Numbered from the stretch's first letter, positions 41,333-50,607 are shown. The stretch: 64,000 bases of DNA from a bacterium (GCA_036504735.1 DASXUQ010000005.1:713377-777376); one strand, 5' to 3'. Numbers and translations: made by a program. Notes: a model not told the origin generated them from the letters alone.

Positions 41333-44300
41333 ATGAACTCTTTTTTTTCTGACTTTCACCTTTCGCGGCTCTCGCGTGAACGCTATCGCTTTAACCGCGA
41401 CCTGCTCCTGCCGTCCGGCAGGAGGCTGCGGCCGGATACTCTGGCCGTTCAAGAACTGGCGTATCGCATGAACCTGCGGCTGGGTCCGCAGGGGCGCGGC
41501 GCCAAGCCGGGGCACGTGCAGGCGATGATTCTGCTGCAATACATCCTGCACGTGGTGGTGGAAACCTACCGCCGGCAAAAAGAGCCACAAGTGCTGGAGA
41601 AGTCCGAGCGCTGGCTGGAACAGCAGTTCTCGGCGGATACCGTGTTCGAGATGCTGCGCAGCTTTGCCGATCACTACCCGCCCCTGGTCGTCTACCGCGG
41701 CGAGCGCACCCTGCCGCAGTATCTGGAAGAAAAGCAGGATGAGGTCGACGGCAGGCACCGCCTGCTGGAACTGGCGATGCTGGTGTATCTGGCCAATATC
41801 AATCCTGCCGCCGAAACCGTGCGGGATTTGTATGATGACCGCGAGTTTGCCTACCGCGAAGCTTACCTGACACAGATCACCGCGCTGGAAAGTTTTCTGG
41901 CGACATTGCCCCCCTTCGGTCCGAAAAACCAGACACTGTTTGAATTGCTCACCGCGCCAATGAAAGCGGCTCCCCATTCGATTCTGGGACAGCTTGCCTA
42001 CATCCGGGAAAACTGGGTGGAATGGCTGGGCGAAGATTTGGTTCTACTGCTGCTCTCGGCGGAAGATATTGTGCGCGAAGAGGAACAGGGCGGCGGTCCC
42101 GGGCCGGGGATTGACCCCGACTATCTGCAGCGCCTGTCCAGCCGCGCAATTTTTGAAAACACGGAAGTCGAACGCTTCAGCACGGACAAGGACTGGATGC
42201 CACAGGTGGTGCTCATGGCCAAGAGTATCTACGTGTGGCTGGATCAGTTGTCCCGCAAATATGGCCGCCTGATTCGAAGGCTCGACGAAATTCCCGATGA
42301 GGAGCTGGATCTGCTGGCGCATTGGGGCTTCACCGGACTGTGGATGATCGGCGTCTGGGAGCGCAGCGAAGCCTCGCGCCGCATCAAACACATTCGCGGC
42401 AATGTGGACGCAGTCGCCTCGGCTTACTCCCTGTATCAGTACCGGATCAGCGCCGACTTAGGCGGCGATGCAGCGCTGGATAATCTGCGGGAACGCGCCC
42501 TGAAGCGGGGAATTCGCCTCGCCAGCGATCTGGTGCCGAATCACATGGGCATTGATTCGGTGTGGACGCGAATGCATCCCGACTGGTTTATTCAACTGAA
42601 CTATTCTCCATACGGTGCGTACAGTTTCACCGGACCGGATCTTTCCGACGACCCCGATATTTCGATCCGCATCGAAGACGGTTACTGGCGGCAGACCGAT
42701 GCGGCGGTGGTGTTTCAGCGGGTGGACAAGCGCAACGGGGATACGCGCTTTATCTATCACGGCAATGACGGCACCAGCATGCCGTGGAATGACACCGCAC
42801 AGCTCAATTTCCTGATTCCCCAAGTGCGCGAGGCGATGATTCAGCAGATTATCGACGTGGCGAAACGTTTTCCGATCCTGCGCTTCGACGCGGCGATGAC
42901 GCTGACCAGGAAGCACTATCAGCGGCTATGGTATCCCGAGCCGGGGACGGGCGGCGCGATTCCGTCGCGCTCGCAGTTCGGCCTGACCAAAGATGAGTTC
43001 GACCGTGCGATGCCTGAAGAGTTCTGGCGGCAGGTGGTAGACCGCGTGGCCGAGCAGGAGCCCGAGACGCTGCTGCTGGCCGAAGCCTTCTGGCTGCTCG
43101 AAGGGTACTTTGTGCGCACCTTGGGCATGCACCGCGTGTACAACAGCGCGTTCATGAACATGTTGAAGCTCGAAGAGAACGCCAAATACCGCCAGGTCAT
43201 CAAGAACCTGCTGGAGTTCGACCCGCGCATCTTGCAGCGCTTCGTCAACTTCATGAACAATCCCGACGAAGACACGGCAGTGGCGCAGTTCGGCAAAGGG
43301 GACAAGTATTTCGGCGTGGCGATCATGATGGCCACCATGCCGGGACTCCCGATGTTCGGGCACGGGCAGATTGAGGGCTACACCGAAAAATACGGGCACG
43401 AATATCAGCGCGCCTACTATGATGAGCTGCCCGATGAGGAACTGGTGCACCGCCACGAGCGCGACCTCTTCCCCATCCTGCGCAAACGGCATCTCTTCAG
43501 CGGCGCGGACCATTTTGTGCTGTATGATGTCTTCCGCAATAATGGCGAGGTCGACGAAAACGTGTTCGCCTTCTCCAATGGCTATGGAGACGCGCGGGCG
43601 CTGGTGGTCTTCCACAACAAGTATGCGGAGACCAGCGGCTGGATTCACCGCTCAGCGGCCTTCGCCGTGCCAGGTGACGGCCAGCAGTTGATCCAGAAGA
43701 CGCTGAGCGAAGGCTTGGATCTGAAGCATGAGCCCGGAGTATATTACATTCTGCGGGATCACCTGTCGGGACTGGAATATCTGCGCCGCGCCACGGATCT
43801 GGCTTCGCAGGGACTGTTTGTGAGCCTGAAGGCGTATCAATGCCAGGTGTTCACGGACATCCGCGAGTTAAAGGACGATGAATCCGGGCACTGGTCGCGG
43901 CTGTGTGATGCCCTGCAAGGCCGCGGTGTACCGTCTATCGAACGCGAATTCAAGCGCGTGGTGTACGCTCCGGTCATTTCCGCCTTCGAAAAGTTCGCTT
44001 CGGCGGACCGTTTCAAATCCTTGCTGGAGTCCTCGGCATCGCAGGCAAAAGGAGCCTCGAGCGCCGCACGGGTGGCGAGCTTCGTCGAGGCGGCGCGGCC
44101 CTTCCTTGAGCAGGCAGCAGCCATCGGCGCAGTGGCAGATGTGGAAGAGAGCCTCGAAAAGCTCACTCTGTTGACGGACGCCGCGTTGTGCCTGCATGCC
44201 CCTGCGAAAAAGATGGCCTTTGACCGCACGCAGGCGCACAAGGCCGCGCGCGATCAGTTGGTGCGCTGTGTGCCCGCCCGGCTTGCCGCTTCCGAATCGT

Positions 44301-44812
44301 TCTGGCGCGTGCTGTGCGGTTGGCTGGCTACGATCAGTGTTCCCGATAAGCTGGATACCTGGCTGCTGTCGGATGTGCTGCAACGCACCTTCAGAGAGCT
44401 GGGGGCGACGGAGAGTCAGGCATGGTATGAGGTGGAACAGGTGCGCGTGCTGCTCGAGTACCATGAGATGGCGCGCAGCTTCGCCGCATCGCGCCGCTTC
44501 CTCGGCGTAGTCACCATGCTGAATGATCCGGCGGTACTCAGGCTGATTGGCGCGCATCTCTACGGCCAGGTCATGTGGTTCAACCGGGAGAGCTTCAATC
44601 ATCTGCTGCGGCTGCTCTACGCGATGACGGCGCTGCATGCGCTGGCGGATCCGAAACCGGCGAAGACCGAGCGCGCGCGAATGCTCGCCGCGTCGTATGC
44701 AAGCTTTACGCAGGTTGAAGATCTAAGCGCGATCTCCGAGTACCAACTCGAGCGGCTGCGCGTACTGCTGGGCTATGCGGCAAAGACGGAAGACGCGAAC
44801 CTTGTGACGTGA
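41333..44812 (+). CDS. Large GH13 (alpha-amylase family) protein with helical N- and C-terminal regions
   Basis: 1159 residues, no signal peptide, probably cytoplasmic. Residues about 1-330 are helical and unlike known carbohydrate modules. The (beta/alpha)8 catalytic region follows: region I DLVPNHMG (about 400), region II LRFDAAMTL with the Asp nucleophile (about 517), region III LLAEAFWLL with the Glu acid/base (about 583), and region IV FMNNPDED (about 643), which keeps the stabilising Asp but has Pro where most GH13 enzymes have His (NHD). Residues about 830-1159 form a second helical region. It likely acts on an intracellular alpha-glucan or trehalose-type sugar. It is convergent with PPi-phosphofructokinase across a shared terminator. 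Confidence 0.85.
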   Translation: MNSFFSDFHLSRLSRERYRFNRDLLLPSGRRLRPDTLAVQELAYRMNLRLGPQGRGAKPGHVQAMILLQYILHVVVETYRRQKEPQVLEKSERWLEQQFSADTVFEMLRSFADHYPPLVVYRGERTLPQYLEEKQDEVDGRHRLLELAMLVYLANINPAAETVRDLYDDREFAYREAYLTQITALESFLATLPPFGPKNQTLFELLTAPMKAAPHSILGQLAYIRENWVEWLGEDLVLLLLSAEDIVREEEQGGGPGPGIDPDYLQRLSSRAIFENTEVERFSTDKDWMPQVVLMAKSIYVWLDQLSRKYGRLIRRLDEIPDEELDLLAHWGFTGLWMIGVWERSEASRRIKHIRGNVDAVASAYSLYQYRISADLGGDAALDNLRERALKRGIRLASDLVPNHMGIDSVWTRMHPDWFIQLNYSPYGAYSFTGPDLSDDPDISIRIEDGYWRQTDAAVVFQRVDKRNGDTRFIYHGNDGTSMPWNDTAQLNFLIPQVREAMIQQIIDVAKRFPILRFDAAMTLTRKHYQRLWYPEPGTGGAIPSRSQFGLTKDEFDRAMPEEFWRQVVDRVAEQEPETLLLAEAFWLLEGYFVRTLGMHRVYNSAFMNMLKLEENAKYRQVIKNLLEFDPRILQRFVNFMNNPDEDTAVAQFGKGDKYFGVAIMMATMPGLPMFGHGQIEGYTEKYGHEYQRAYYDELPDEELVHRHERDLFPILRKRHLFSGADHFVLYDVFRNNGEVDENVFAFSNGYGDARALVVFHNKYAETSGWIHRSAAFAVPGDGQQLIQKTLSEGLDLKHEPGVYYILRDHLSGLEYLRRATDLASQGLFVSLKAYQCQVFTDIRELKDDESGHWSRLCDALQGRGVPSIEREFKRVVYAPVISAFEKFASADRFKSLLESSASQAKGASSAARVASFVEAARPFLEQAAAIGAVADVEESLEKLTLLTDAALCLHAPAKKMAFDRTQAHKAARDQLVRCVPARLAASESFWRVLCGWLATISVPDKLDTWLLSDVLQRTFRELGATESQAWYEVEQVRVLLEYHEMARSFAASRRFLGVVTMLNDPAVLRLIGAHLYGQVMWFNRESFNHLLRLLYAMTALHALADPKPAKTERARMLAASYASFTQVEDLSAISEYQLERLRVLLGYAAKTEDANLVT

Positions 44813-44842
44813 GTCGTCACCATAGTAAGATCGAACCCAATG

Positions 44843-44870
44843 AAAAACCCTCCGCTTCCGGAGGGTTTTT
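44843..44870. terminator. Bidirectional terminator between GH13 and pfp genes
   Basis: AAAAACCCTCCG-CTTC-CGGAGGGTTTTT, a perfect 12-bp stem with A and T runs on the two flanks, placed between convergent stop codons. Confidence 0.92.
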
Positions 44871-44889
44871 CATGTCATGCTTATTACGG

Positions 44890-46215
44890 CTATTTCTTTC
44901 CGTTGACGGTGGCAGCGCGCGCGGCCTCCTCGGCTTCCGATTTGACCGGAGGATCGTTGATCAGATACCGGAAGCGGCGTTCGAACTCCTCGCGGGAGAG
45001 TTTGCCGATCAGCGCCAGCCGCGCAATGGACTTGACCTCGGCAAAGTCGGCGGGCTCAAGCCGCACCATATACTGCCGCGCCACTTTGTAACTGTCGGAG
45101 TCGATATCCACCTGCCGGATCCGCAACCGGCCCGAGGACGGCTCGGTAAGATCCTCGAAATTCAACGGGATGATCTTGCCTCGGTAAATGGTAACAATCG
45201 CGCCGGTTCCGCCGTTCAGCAGATAGCGCACCGCGGCGTAGCCCAGATCCTGTACATATTCCCGGTCAAAGGGGATCGGCTCCGCACAGCGCAGCTCATA
45301 GCCGATGTCCTTGGCGACGATCATCGTGGGGATTCCGCGCTCTTTCAGACGGCGGCTGACTTCATTCTTCAGCATCCGGCCAAGGTCAATCTCCGAGAAG
45401 CGGATGTTGCCGTGGGCGTCATAGTCCAGATCCGCTACCCGCATCAGCTCATTCTTGTCGATCCGGTCCAGCAAACCCTCGGCCAGCACCGCCGTGCCGA
45501 AGGGCCGGCCCATCGCCAGGCGCTTGATCGCCGAGGTTTCGAGGATGTCGCAGATAGTCATGAAGCTGATCTTGCGGTCGCGGAATTCTTCACCGATAAT
45601 GGTCAGCGTCGCCCCGGCGGCCTTGCCCATCCCCAACGCCAGATGTCCCGCCTTGCGCCCCATGGTAACCACATAATACCAGCGGTTCGTGGTCTGCGCG
45701 TCTTCCATCAGCGTTCGGACAATATCCGAACCCACATGGCGAGCCGTTTCAAAGCCAAAGGTCGGCATTTCACCCGACAGAGGCAAATCGTTGTCAATCG
45801 TCTTCGGAACGTGCGCCACCTGAAGCTGCTGCCCCACCAGTTCCGCCACCTTGTGCGCCGTAAAAGCTGTGTCATCCCCGCCAATCGTCACGAGGTAATC
45901 TACCTCGAGCTGAGTGAGGACCCGCAGCATGGCGTCCATCTTGGATTGGGAATCGGTCGGGTTCTCCCGGCTGGTCCGCAGCATGGAACCCCCGAGGAAG
46001 TGGATCCGGCTGACGGTCTCGATATCCAGATCGACCGTACGGGCGTCTCCCTTAGCCAGCCATTTGAACCCATCGTAGATGCCGATCACCCGGAGGCCGG
46101 AATTCACCGCCTCAATGGTCACCGAGCGGATCACACCGTTGATTCCGGGAGCAGGACCGCCCCCGACCAAAATGGCCAATGTGCGGCGACGGACTGTATC
46201 TTCAGGTTTTGCCAT
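44890..46215 (-). CDS. Phosphofructokinase, PPi-dependent type
   Basis: A 441-residue group II phosphofructokinase: fructose 6-phosphate to fructose 1,6-bisphosphate. Motifs are GGGPAPGINGVI at the N-terminus, then GGDDTAFTA, PKTIDNDLPL and MGRKAGHLAL. The second Asp of GGDD and the Lys of PKTIDND are the residues known to specify pyrophosphate rather than ATP (ATP enzymes have GGDGS and PGTIDND). The reaction is therefore probably reversible and serves both glycolysis and gluconeogenesis. It is longer than bacterial PfkA, as is usual for this group. ATG 46215. Monocistronic. Confidence 0.92.
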   Translation of the reverse strand: MAKPEDTVRRRTLAILVGGGPAPGINGVIRSVTIEAVNSGLRVIGIYDGFKWLAKGDARTVDLDIETVSRIHFLGGSMLRTSRENPTDSQSKMDAMLRVLTQLEVDYLVTIGGDDTAFTAHKVAELVGQQLQVAHVPKTIDNDLPLSGEMPTFGFETARHVGSDIVRTLMEDAQTTNRWYYVVTMGRKAGHLALGMGKAAGATLTIIGEEFRDRKISFMTICDILETSAIKRLAMGRPFGTAVLAEGLLDRIDKNELMRVADLDYDAHGNIRFSEIDLGRMLKNEVSRRLKERGIPTMIVAKDIGYELRCAEPIPFDREYVQDLGYAAVRYLLNGGTGAIVTIYRGKIIPLNFEDLTEPSSGRLRIRQVDIDSDSYKVARQYMVRLEPADFAEVKSIARLALIGKLSREEFERRFRYLINDPPVKSEAEEAARAATVNGKK

Positions 46216-46275
46216 GGCTCAGAACTTTAGGAGCTGAAATGGGTGAATGCACAATGAAGGGTCTAATTTACAGCT

Positions 46276-46294
46276 TTTGAACGTATTATTCAAA
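46276..46294. promoter_or_regulatory. Candidate operator dyad upstream of the DUF438 gene
   Basis: TTTGAA-N7-TTCAAA, a perfect 6-bp dyad with 19-bp span, in the 265-nt space between the divergent pfp and DUF438 genes. The outer TTGA/TCAA words recall CRP/FNR-family sites, but the spacing is wider than usual. Confidence 0.3.
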
Positions 46295-46480
46295 CTCTTT
46301 GTGGTATTTTCTGCCCGTGAGCTTTCTATTGCAAACACCCGAACCCCTCCGATGTTCCCGGCCAGAAAATGCCGGAATTTATTATCGGATCAAAACCGCC
46401 AGCTTCCCAGACCGTATATTGGATCTGTTCGTCCAACAAGGCAAGACCCAGTCAGCCCGTCCATTAACCGGAGCACATAG

Positions 46481-47722
46481 ATGAGTGAATTGATTGACAA
46501 TTCAAAAAAACGGAAAGATCTGCTTAAACATATGATTCTGGAGCTGCATAAGGGCGCGGCTCCCGAGGTCGTCAAAAGCCAGCTCGTCAGGCTGATGGGG
46601 CAGATTCCTTACGGGGATGTGGTGCAGGTCGAGCAGGAGCTGATTTCCGAAGGTCTGCCGCAGGAGGAAGTTCTGCGGATGTGCGACGTGCATTCGGCGG
46701 CGTTGAAGGGCCAAATTGACCTTTCCGGCGTCAAGGCGGCCCCTCCCGGCCATCCGGTGGATACCTTCACACAGGAGAACAATGCCCTTGAGGAGCTGAT
46801 CGGAGATGCCGAGGAGGTCTTCGGCGAAATTGAAGCCGCAACAGAGGCCGCCAGTATAGCGGAGCCCTTCGAGCGGCTCCATGAACTGTTCGGCAAACTG
46901 TGGGAGGTGGACAAGCACTACCGCCGCAAGGAGAACCTGCTTTTCCCCTACATGGAAAAGCAGGGGATTACCGGACCCCCGACGGTCATGTGGGGCAAGG
47001 ACGACCAGGTTCGCTCGCTGATCAAAGGGACCTTCGAGGTTTTCAAGCTCTCCGATGTCGTCGACGCGGATCAGGCACGCGCGCTGGTGCAGTTGTCCTT
47101 CCGCCCAGCACTGGAAGCCGTTTCGAACATGATTGTGAAAGAATCCCAGATTCTGCTGCCGATGTGCATGGACCTGCTGTCGGATACCGAATGGTATGAG
47201 ATTGCCGAGCAGAGCCCGGAAATCGGCTTCTGCCTCTATGATCCATCGGTGCGCTGGGTGCCGGAGAATCTGCCCGCAACCGAAGGCGGCGATATTCCCA
47301 AAGGGAGAATTGTACTGCCTACGGGGAGCTTCGACGTCGCTCAATTGGCGGCGCTGTTCAATGCCCTTCCAGTAGACATCACCTTTGTCGACAAAGACGA
47401 CACCGTGCGCTACTTCTCGCTGGGCAAAGAGCGGATTTTCCAGCGGGACCGCGCGATTATCGGACGGCAGGTGCAATTCTGCCATCCCCCGAAGAGCGTG
47501 CATGTGGTCAATCAGATCCTCGACGATTTCCGCGCCGGACGGCAGGACAAGGCCGAGTTCTGGATTCACATGGGACCGAAGTTCGTGCACATCAGCTATT
47601 ATGCGGTCCGCGGAGAAGCCGGAGACTATCTCGGCACCGTGGAAGTAACGATGGATTTGACACGCTACCGCGCACTCGAAGGCGAGCGGCGGCTGCTGAA
47701 CTATGAAACCGAAGAGGCCTGA
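46481..47722 (+). CDS. DUF438 / hemerythrin (HHE) / PAS protein
   Basis: 413 residues, cytoplasmic. Residues about 10-75 are DUF438 (VKSQLVRLMGQIPYGDVVQV, then MCDVHSAALKG). Residues about 95-235 form a hemerythrin-like cation-binding helical bundle with HELFGKLWEVDKHYRRKENL and a following E/H-rich set able to hold a di-iron site. Residues about 280-400 are a PAS_10-type domain (ITFVDKDDTVRYFSLGKERI, GRQVQFCHPPKSVHVVNQIL). The family is widespread in anaerobes and linked to oxygen or nitric-oxide handling. The next gene starts 3 nt after its stop, so the two form an operon. Confidence 0.88.
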   Translation: MSELIDNSKKRKDLLKHMILELHKGAAPEVVKSQLVRLMGQIPYGDVVQVEQELISEGLPQEEVLRMCDVHSAALKGQIDLSGVKAAPPGHPVDTFTQENNALEELIGDAEEVFGEIEAATEAASIAEPFERLHELFGKLWEVDKHYRRKENLLFPYMEKQGITGPPTVMWGKDDQVRSLIKGTFEVFKLSDVVDADQARALVQLSFRPALEAVSNMIVKESQILLPMCMDLLSDTEWYEIAEQSPEIGFCLYDPSVRWVPENLPATEGGDIPKGRIVLPTGSFDVAQLAALFNALPVDITFVDKDDTVRYFSLGKERIFQRDRAIIGRQVQFCHPPKSVHVVNQILDDFRAGRQDKAEFWIHMGPKFVHISYYAVRGEAGDYLGTVEVTMDLTRYRALEGERRLLNYETEEA

Positions 47723-47725
47723 GTC

Positions 47726-48244
47726 ATGCCCGAACAGACCATCAGCATTACACCCGATGCAAAGCTTTATGACGTGCTCGCCGCTTATCCCCAGCTTGGG
47801 GCGGTGGTAAATGATCTCGTCCCCAGCTTTGCCCGGCTTACCTCGGCAACCCTGCGCGACGTGGTGTCCAGAACCTTGACCCTCGAACAGGCGGCAACCG
47901 CCAACAACTCCTCTCCCGTGACGTTGGTGATGACCCTGCGTCAGGCGGCGGGAGTTACCGAAACGGCTCCCTCGGGCCGCTCCATCGGCAATGCTCCCGA
48001 TTGGGTGAAGAGCGGCGAGGTGGTCAAAGAATTAGATGCCCGCCCGCTGCTGGCGCAAGGACATCATCCCAAAGCGGAAGTGCTGCAAGAGTTGTCGGGG
48101 CTGGAGGCAGGGCAAATCTTTTTGCTGGTCACGCCCTTCGTACCCGGTCCGCTGGTGGAGATGGGCAGGCAACAGGGGCTTTCCACCTGGACACGGCAGG
48201 GCGAAGCGGGCCGGTTTGAGACCTATTTCGGCAAGTTGGACTGA
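47726..48244 (+). CDS. DUF1858 + DUF2249 protein
   Basis: 172 residues. The N-terminal half is DUF1858-like (SITPDAKLYDVLAAYPQLGA, LVPSFARLTSATLRDVVSRT, LEQAA), normally a hybrid-cluster or ScdA-associated domain. The C-terminal half is DUF2249-like (VVKELDARPLLAQGHHPKAE, LVTPFVPGPLVEMGRQQGL). These two domains recur with DUF438/hemerythrin proteins, here directly upstream with a 3-nt gap. A shared role in nitrosative or oxygen stress, or repair of iron centres, is established only loosely for the families and inferred here. Confidence 0.88.
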   Translation: MPEQTISITPDAKLYDVLAAYPQLGAVVNDLVPSFARLTSATLRDVVSRTLTLEQAATANNSSPVTLVMTLRQAAGVTETAPSGRSIGNAPDWVKSGEVVKELDARPLLAQGHHPKAEVLQELSGLEAGQIFLLVTPFVPGPLVEMGRQQGLSTWTRQGEAGRFETYFGKLD

Positions 48245-48351
48245 TGGCACAATAGCCGAAAGGGCGACACCCTGCCGCTGCGAACTTGACCCTTTCAACT
48301 GTTTGAATTATGGCCGCATAAAGCGCGGTTTGTGCAGAACGCTCTGCTTAT

Positions 48352-48385
48352 GAAATCCCAGGAGATTCTCTTGGGATTTCTGCTT
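48352..48385 (+). terminator. Hairpin after the DUF438 operon
   Basis: GAAATCCCA (48352-48360) pairs perfectly with TGGGATTTC (48372-48380), then TGCTTT. The T run is weak. Confidence 0.5.
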
Positions 48386-48393
48386 TAGACATA

Positions 48394-48422
48394 TTGCGCT
48401 CGGGGCACTAATTGTGTATTTT
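48394..48422 (+). promoter_or_regulatory. Promoter of the DUF2703-like lipoprotein gene
   Basis: -35 TTGCGC (48394-48399), 17-nt spacer, -10 TATTTT (48417-48422). Confidence 0.5.
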
Positions 48423-48511
48423 GGATGGTAGCAGTCGTGATTCCAGGCAGTGCCACCGTTATGGCATTGGCCGGTGAATTGCAGTAAATTCCCTAACCGA
48501 GGTGAATTTCG

Positions 48512-49009
48512 GTGAAAAAATTCCTGATATTTGGTGCTCTGTTGGTGCTTATTCTGGCGGCGTGCTCCAAGCAGGGGGCTCCCCTGACGCTGGTAATTCA
48601 GTGGCAGAAGGCAGATACGGATGCCTGTCTCGCCTGCCAGAATACCGCAGTACAGGCAAAGGATATTCAGAAGGCCTTCGAAAAATTGACCAAAGAGCTG
48701 GCCGCCAAAGGCATCCGTGTCGAACTGGTGGAAAAGAAGGCCGAGGTCGATACGGCCAATCCGGAGCTTGCCAACGGTCAGATTTGGATGGGTAATGTTC
48801 CTGTAGATGGCTGGCTGAACGGCGCTGCGACACAGGGCAAAATCTGTCCGGCCTGCCCGGCAGGGCCGCGCGGCAAAGGGCATCTCCACAAGTCTCTGGT
48901 GGTGGATGGCCAGGTATATGATCCGATTCCTGTGGACCTGATGGTGCGCGCGGGTCTTGCCGCCGCGGGAAGTCTCAAGGCAAACCCGAACACTGATAAC
49001 AGCCATTAG
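48512..49009 (+). CDS. DUF2703-like lipoprotein with CxxC motifs
   Basis: 165 residues. GTG 48512 with GAGGTG upstream opens a lipoprotein signal (KFLIFGALLVLILAACSK, Cys18). The mature part resembles DUF2703: LTLVIQWQKADTDACLACQN, AFEKLTKELAAKGIRVELVE, NGQIWMGNVPVDGWLNG, with two CxxC pairs (CLAC and CPAC). The pairs could bind metal or cycle as a disulfide. The arrangement is thioredoxin-like in outline, but the usual cis-proline region is not obvious. Located in the periplasm on a membrane anchor. It precedes an exported Ntn hydrolase by 19 nt, so they are probably cotranscribed. Confidence 0.75.
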   Translation: MKKFLIFGALLVLILAACSKQGAPLTLVIQWQKADTDACLACQNTAVQAKDIQKAFEKLTKELAAKGIRVELVEKKAEVDTANPELANGQIWMGNVPVDGWLNGAATQGKICPACPAGPRGKGHLHKSLVVDGQVYDPIPVDLMVRAGLAAAGSLKANPNTDNSH

Positions 49010-49028
49010 AAAGGAGCGGGATCTTCCA

Positions 49029-50555
49029 ATGCTCCCCTTCGATACGCGTTTTGGTTTGATGGCTATTTTAGCTGTGGCATGCTTGACCGCTGTACTGGTG
49101 TGCGGCGATATTCAGCTTACCACTCCCGCCGAAGAACAACTGGTGGACAACGGCCAGTGTACGACGGCGGTGATCGCCGGGTTCGCCACGGCCAATGGCC
49201 GGCCGCTGCTCTGGAAGAACCGTGACGTCTCCCAGCCCGATCAGGAAATTGTCTATTTCAATGACGGCACCTACCCGTATGTCACCATCGCCAATGCACA
49301 CGACAATACGCAGGCATGGGGCGGCGTGAACAGCGTGGGCTTTGCCATCGAAGATGCCAATAACTGGAACACGCAGGATACCGTGCCGGGTTCGGACGAT
49401 GACGGCACAATTATCAAGCTGGCGCTGCGCACCTGCGCGACGGTGAATCAGTTTCAGACAATCCTCGACTCGACCCGCATTCACGGCCACACTCAGCCGG
49501 CAATCTTCGGCGTGATTGACGCTGAAGGCGGCGCATCCATGTTCGAGACCTTTGCCCATTCCTACATCCGGTATGACTGCAACGACACATCGGATACGCG
49601 CACCGGCGTGTTGGTACGGTCGAATTTCTCCTATGCAGGCACTCAAACCGGACGCATCGGCGTCTACCGGCATAACCGGGCGCAGACGTTCATCGAAAAT
49701 GCGGTGGCCGGGGACAGTCTGACGGCGAAATTTATCTGCCGCACCGTGGCGCGCGATCTGCACAATGAAAACGGACTTAACCCCTATCCGCTGCCCTATC
49801 AGGGGACATCAGGCGGACTGCCGCGCGGGTGGATTTCCACCTATGGCGCAGTATGCCGGCGGTTGTCAGTTTCGGCCTGTGTGATTGAAGGTGTGCAGAC
49901 CAATGAAGACCCGATGTTGTCGACGCTGTGGGCCTTCCCGATGGCCGTGCAATACGGCGTGGCGCTGCCCTTCTGGGTCGCCTCCCGCACCACCCCGCCG
50001 GAAGTAAATGGCGATTCCACGGCGCCGCTGTGTGATGTGGGCTTGCGCATCAAAACGCTGGCGCAGCATCAGCCCGGCTTCCATGACACTCTCGATACCT
50101 ACATGCTGGTGGATGGACACGGTGGCGGAGTGCTGGCCGCCACGTACCCGCTTGAAGACCGGATTTTCCAACGCGCCGATTCGGCTCTGGCCGTCTGGCG
50201 CACGGCGGGACACCCGGACTCGGCAGGCATGACCACGCTTTCGGCACAGCTTGCCACGATGGCCTATGACTCCCTGCATGACTGGCCGCGCCCCGGACAG
50301 CTTTGGGTGCAGCCGCGCGCCGTTGCCGGCCTCACCGCCTACAACGTGCCCGACGTCGGTCTGCGTTTCCGCTGGGATGCTGTGACGCAGGATACGCTGG
50401 GCTTCCCTATCAGTCCGGCGGGGTACACCTTGTGGCGCAGCGATGCCAATACGGGGCATCTGGACAGCATCACCACGACCACCGCGACACAAGTCGTAAT
50501 CCCGGTGCCCACTGACAGTACGCGCGGCACCTATGTGGTCAAAGCCCGGCGCTGA
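49029..50555 (+). CDS. Exported Ntn-hydrolase of the C45/acyltransferase type
   Basis: 508 residues. ATG 49029 gives a signal peptide (FGLMAILAVACLTAVLVCG). The likely nucleophile is the Cys of NGQCTTAVIAGFATANGRPL, followed by the family strand LLWKNRDVSQPDQEIVYF with its conserved N-R-D. A typical G-x-NSVGFAIEDANN block follows. Such enzymes cleave amide bonds after autocatalytic exposure of the Cys (isopenicillin-N acyltransferase-like and conjugated bile-acid hydrolase-like families). If processing occurs at the Cys, about 43 residues, including the signal, are removed. The C-terminal 100 residues look like a fibronectin-like module (GYTLWRSDANTGHLDS). Substrate unknown. Confidence 0.75.
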   Translation: MLPFDTRFGLMAILAVACLTAVLVCGDIQLTTPAEEQLVDNGQCTTAVIAGFATANGRPLLWKNRDVSQPDQEIVYFNDGTYPYVTIANAHDNTQAWGGVNSVGFAIEDANNWNTQDTVPGSDDDGTIIKLALRTCATVNQFQTILDSTRIHGHTQPAIFGVIDAEGGASMFETFAHSYIRYDCNDTSDTRTGVLVRSNFSYAGTQTGRIGVYRHNRAQTFIENAVAGDSLTAKFICRTVARDLHNENGLNPYPLPYQGTSGGLPRGWISTYGAVCRRLSVSACVIEGVQTNEDPMLSTLWAFPMAVQYGVALPFWVASRTTPPEVNGDSTAPLCDVGLRIKTLAQHQPGFHDTLDTYMLVDGHGGGVLAATYPLEDRIFQRADSALAVWRTAGHPDSAGMTTLSAQLATMAYDSLHDWPRPGQLWVQPRAVAGLTAYNVPDVGLRFRWDAVTQDTLGFPISPAGYTLWRSDANTGHLDSITTTTATQVVIPVPTDSTRGTYVVKARR

Positions 50556-50580
50556 CCGCCATCACTCATGACACATCCTA

Positions 50581-50607
50581 AGCAGCGGGCGTCAAGCCCG
50601 CTGCTTT
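50581..50607 (+). terminator. Intrinsic terminator after the Ntn hydrolase
   Basis: AGCAGCGGGC-GTCAA-GCCCGCTGCT followed by TT, perfect 10-bp stem, 26 nt past the stop. Confidence 0.82.
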
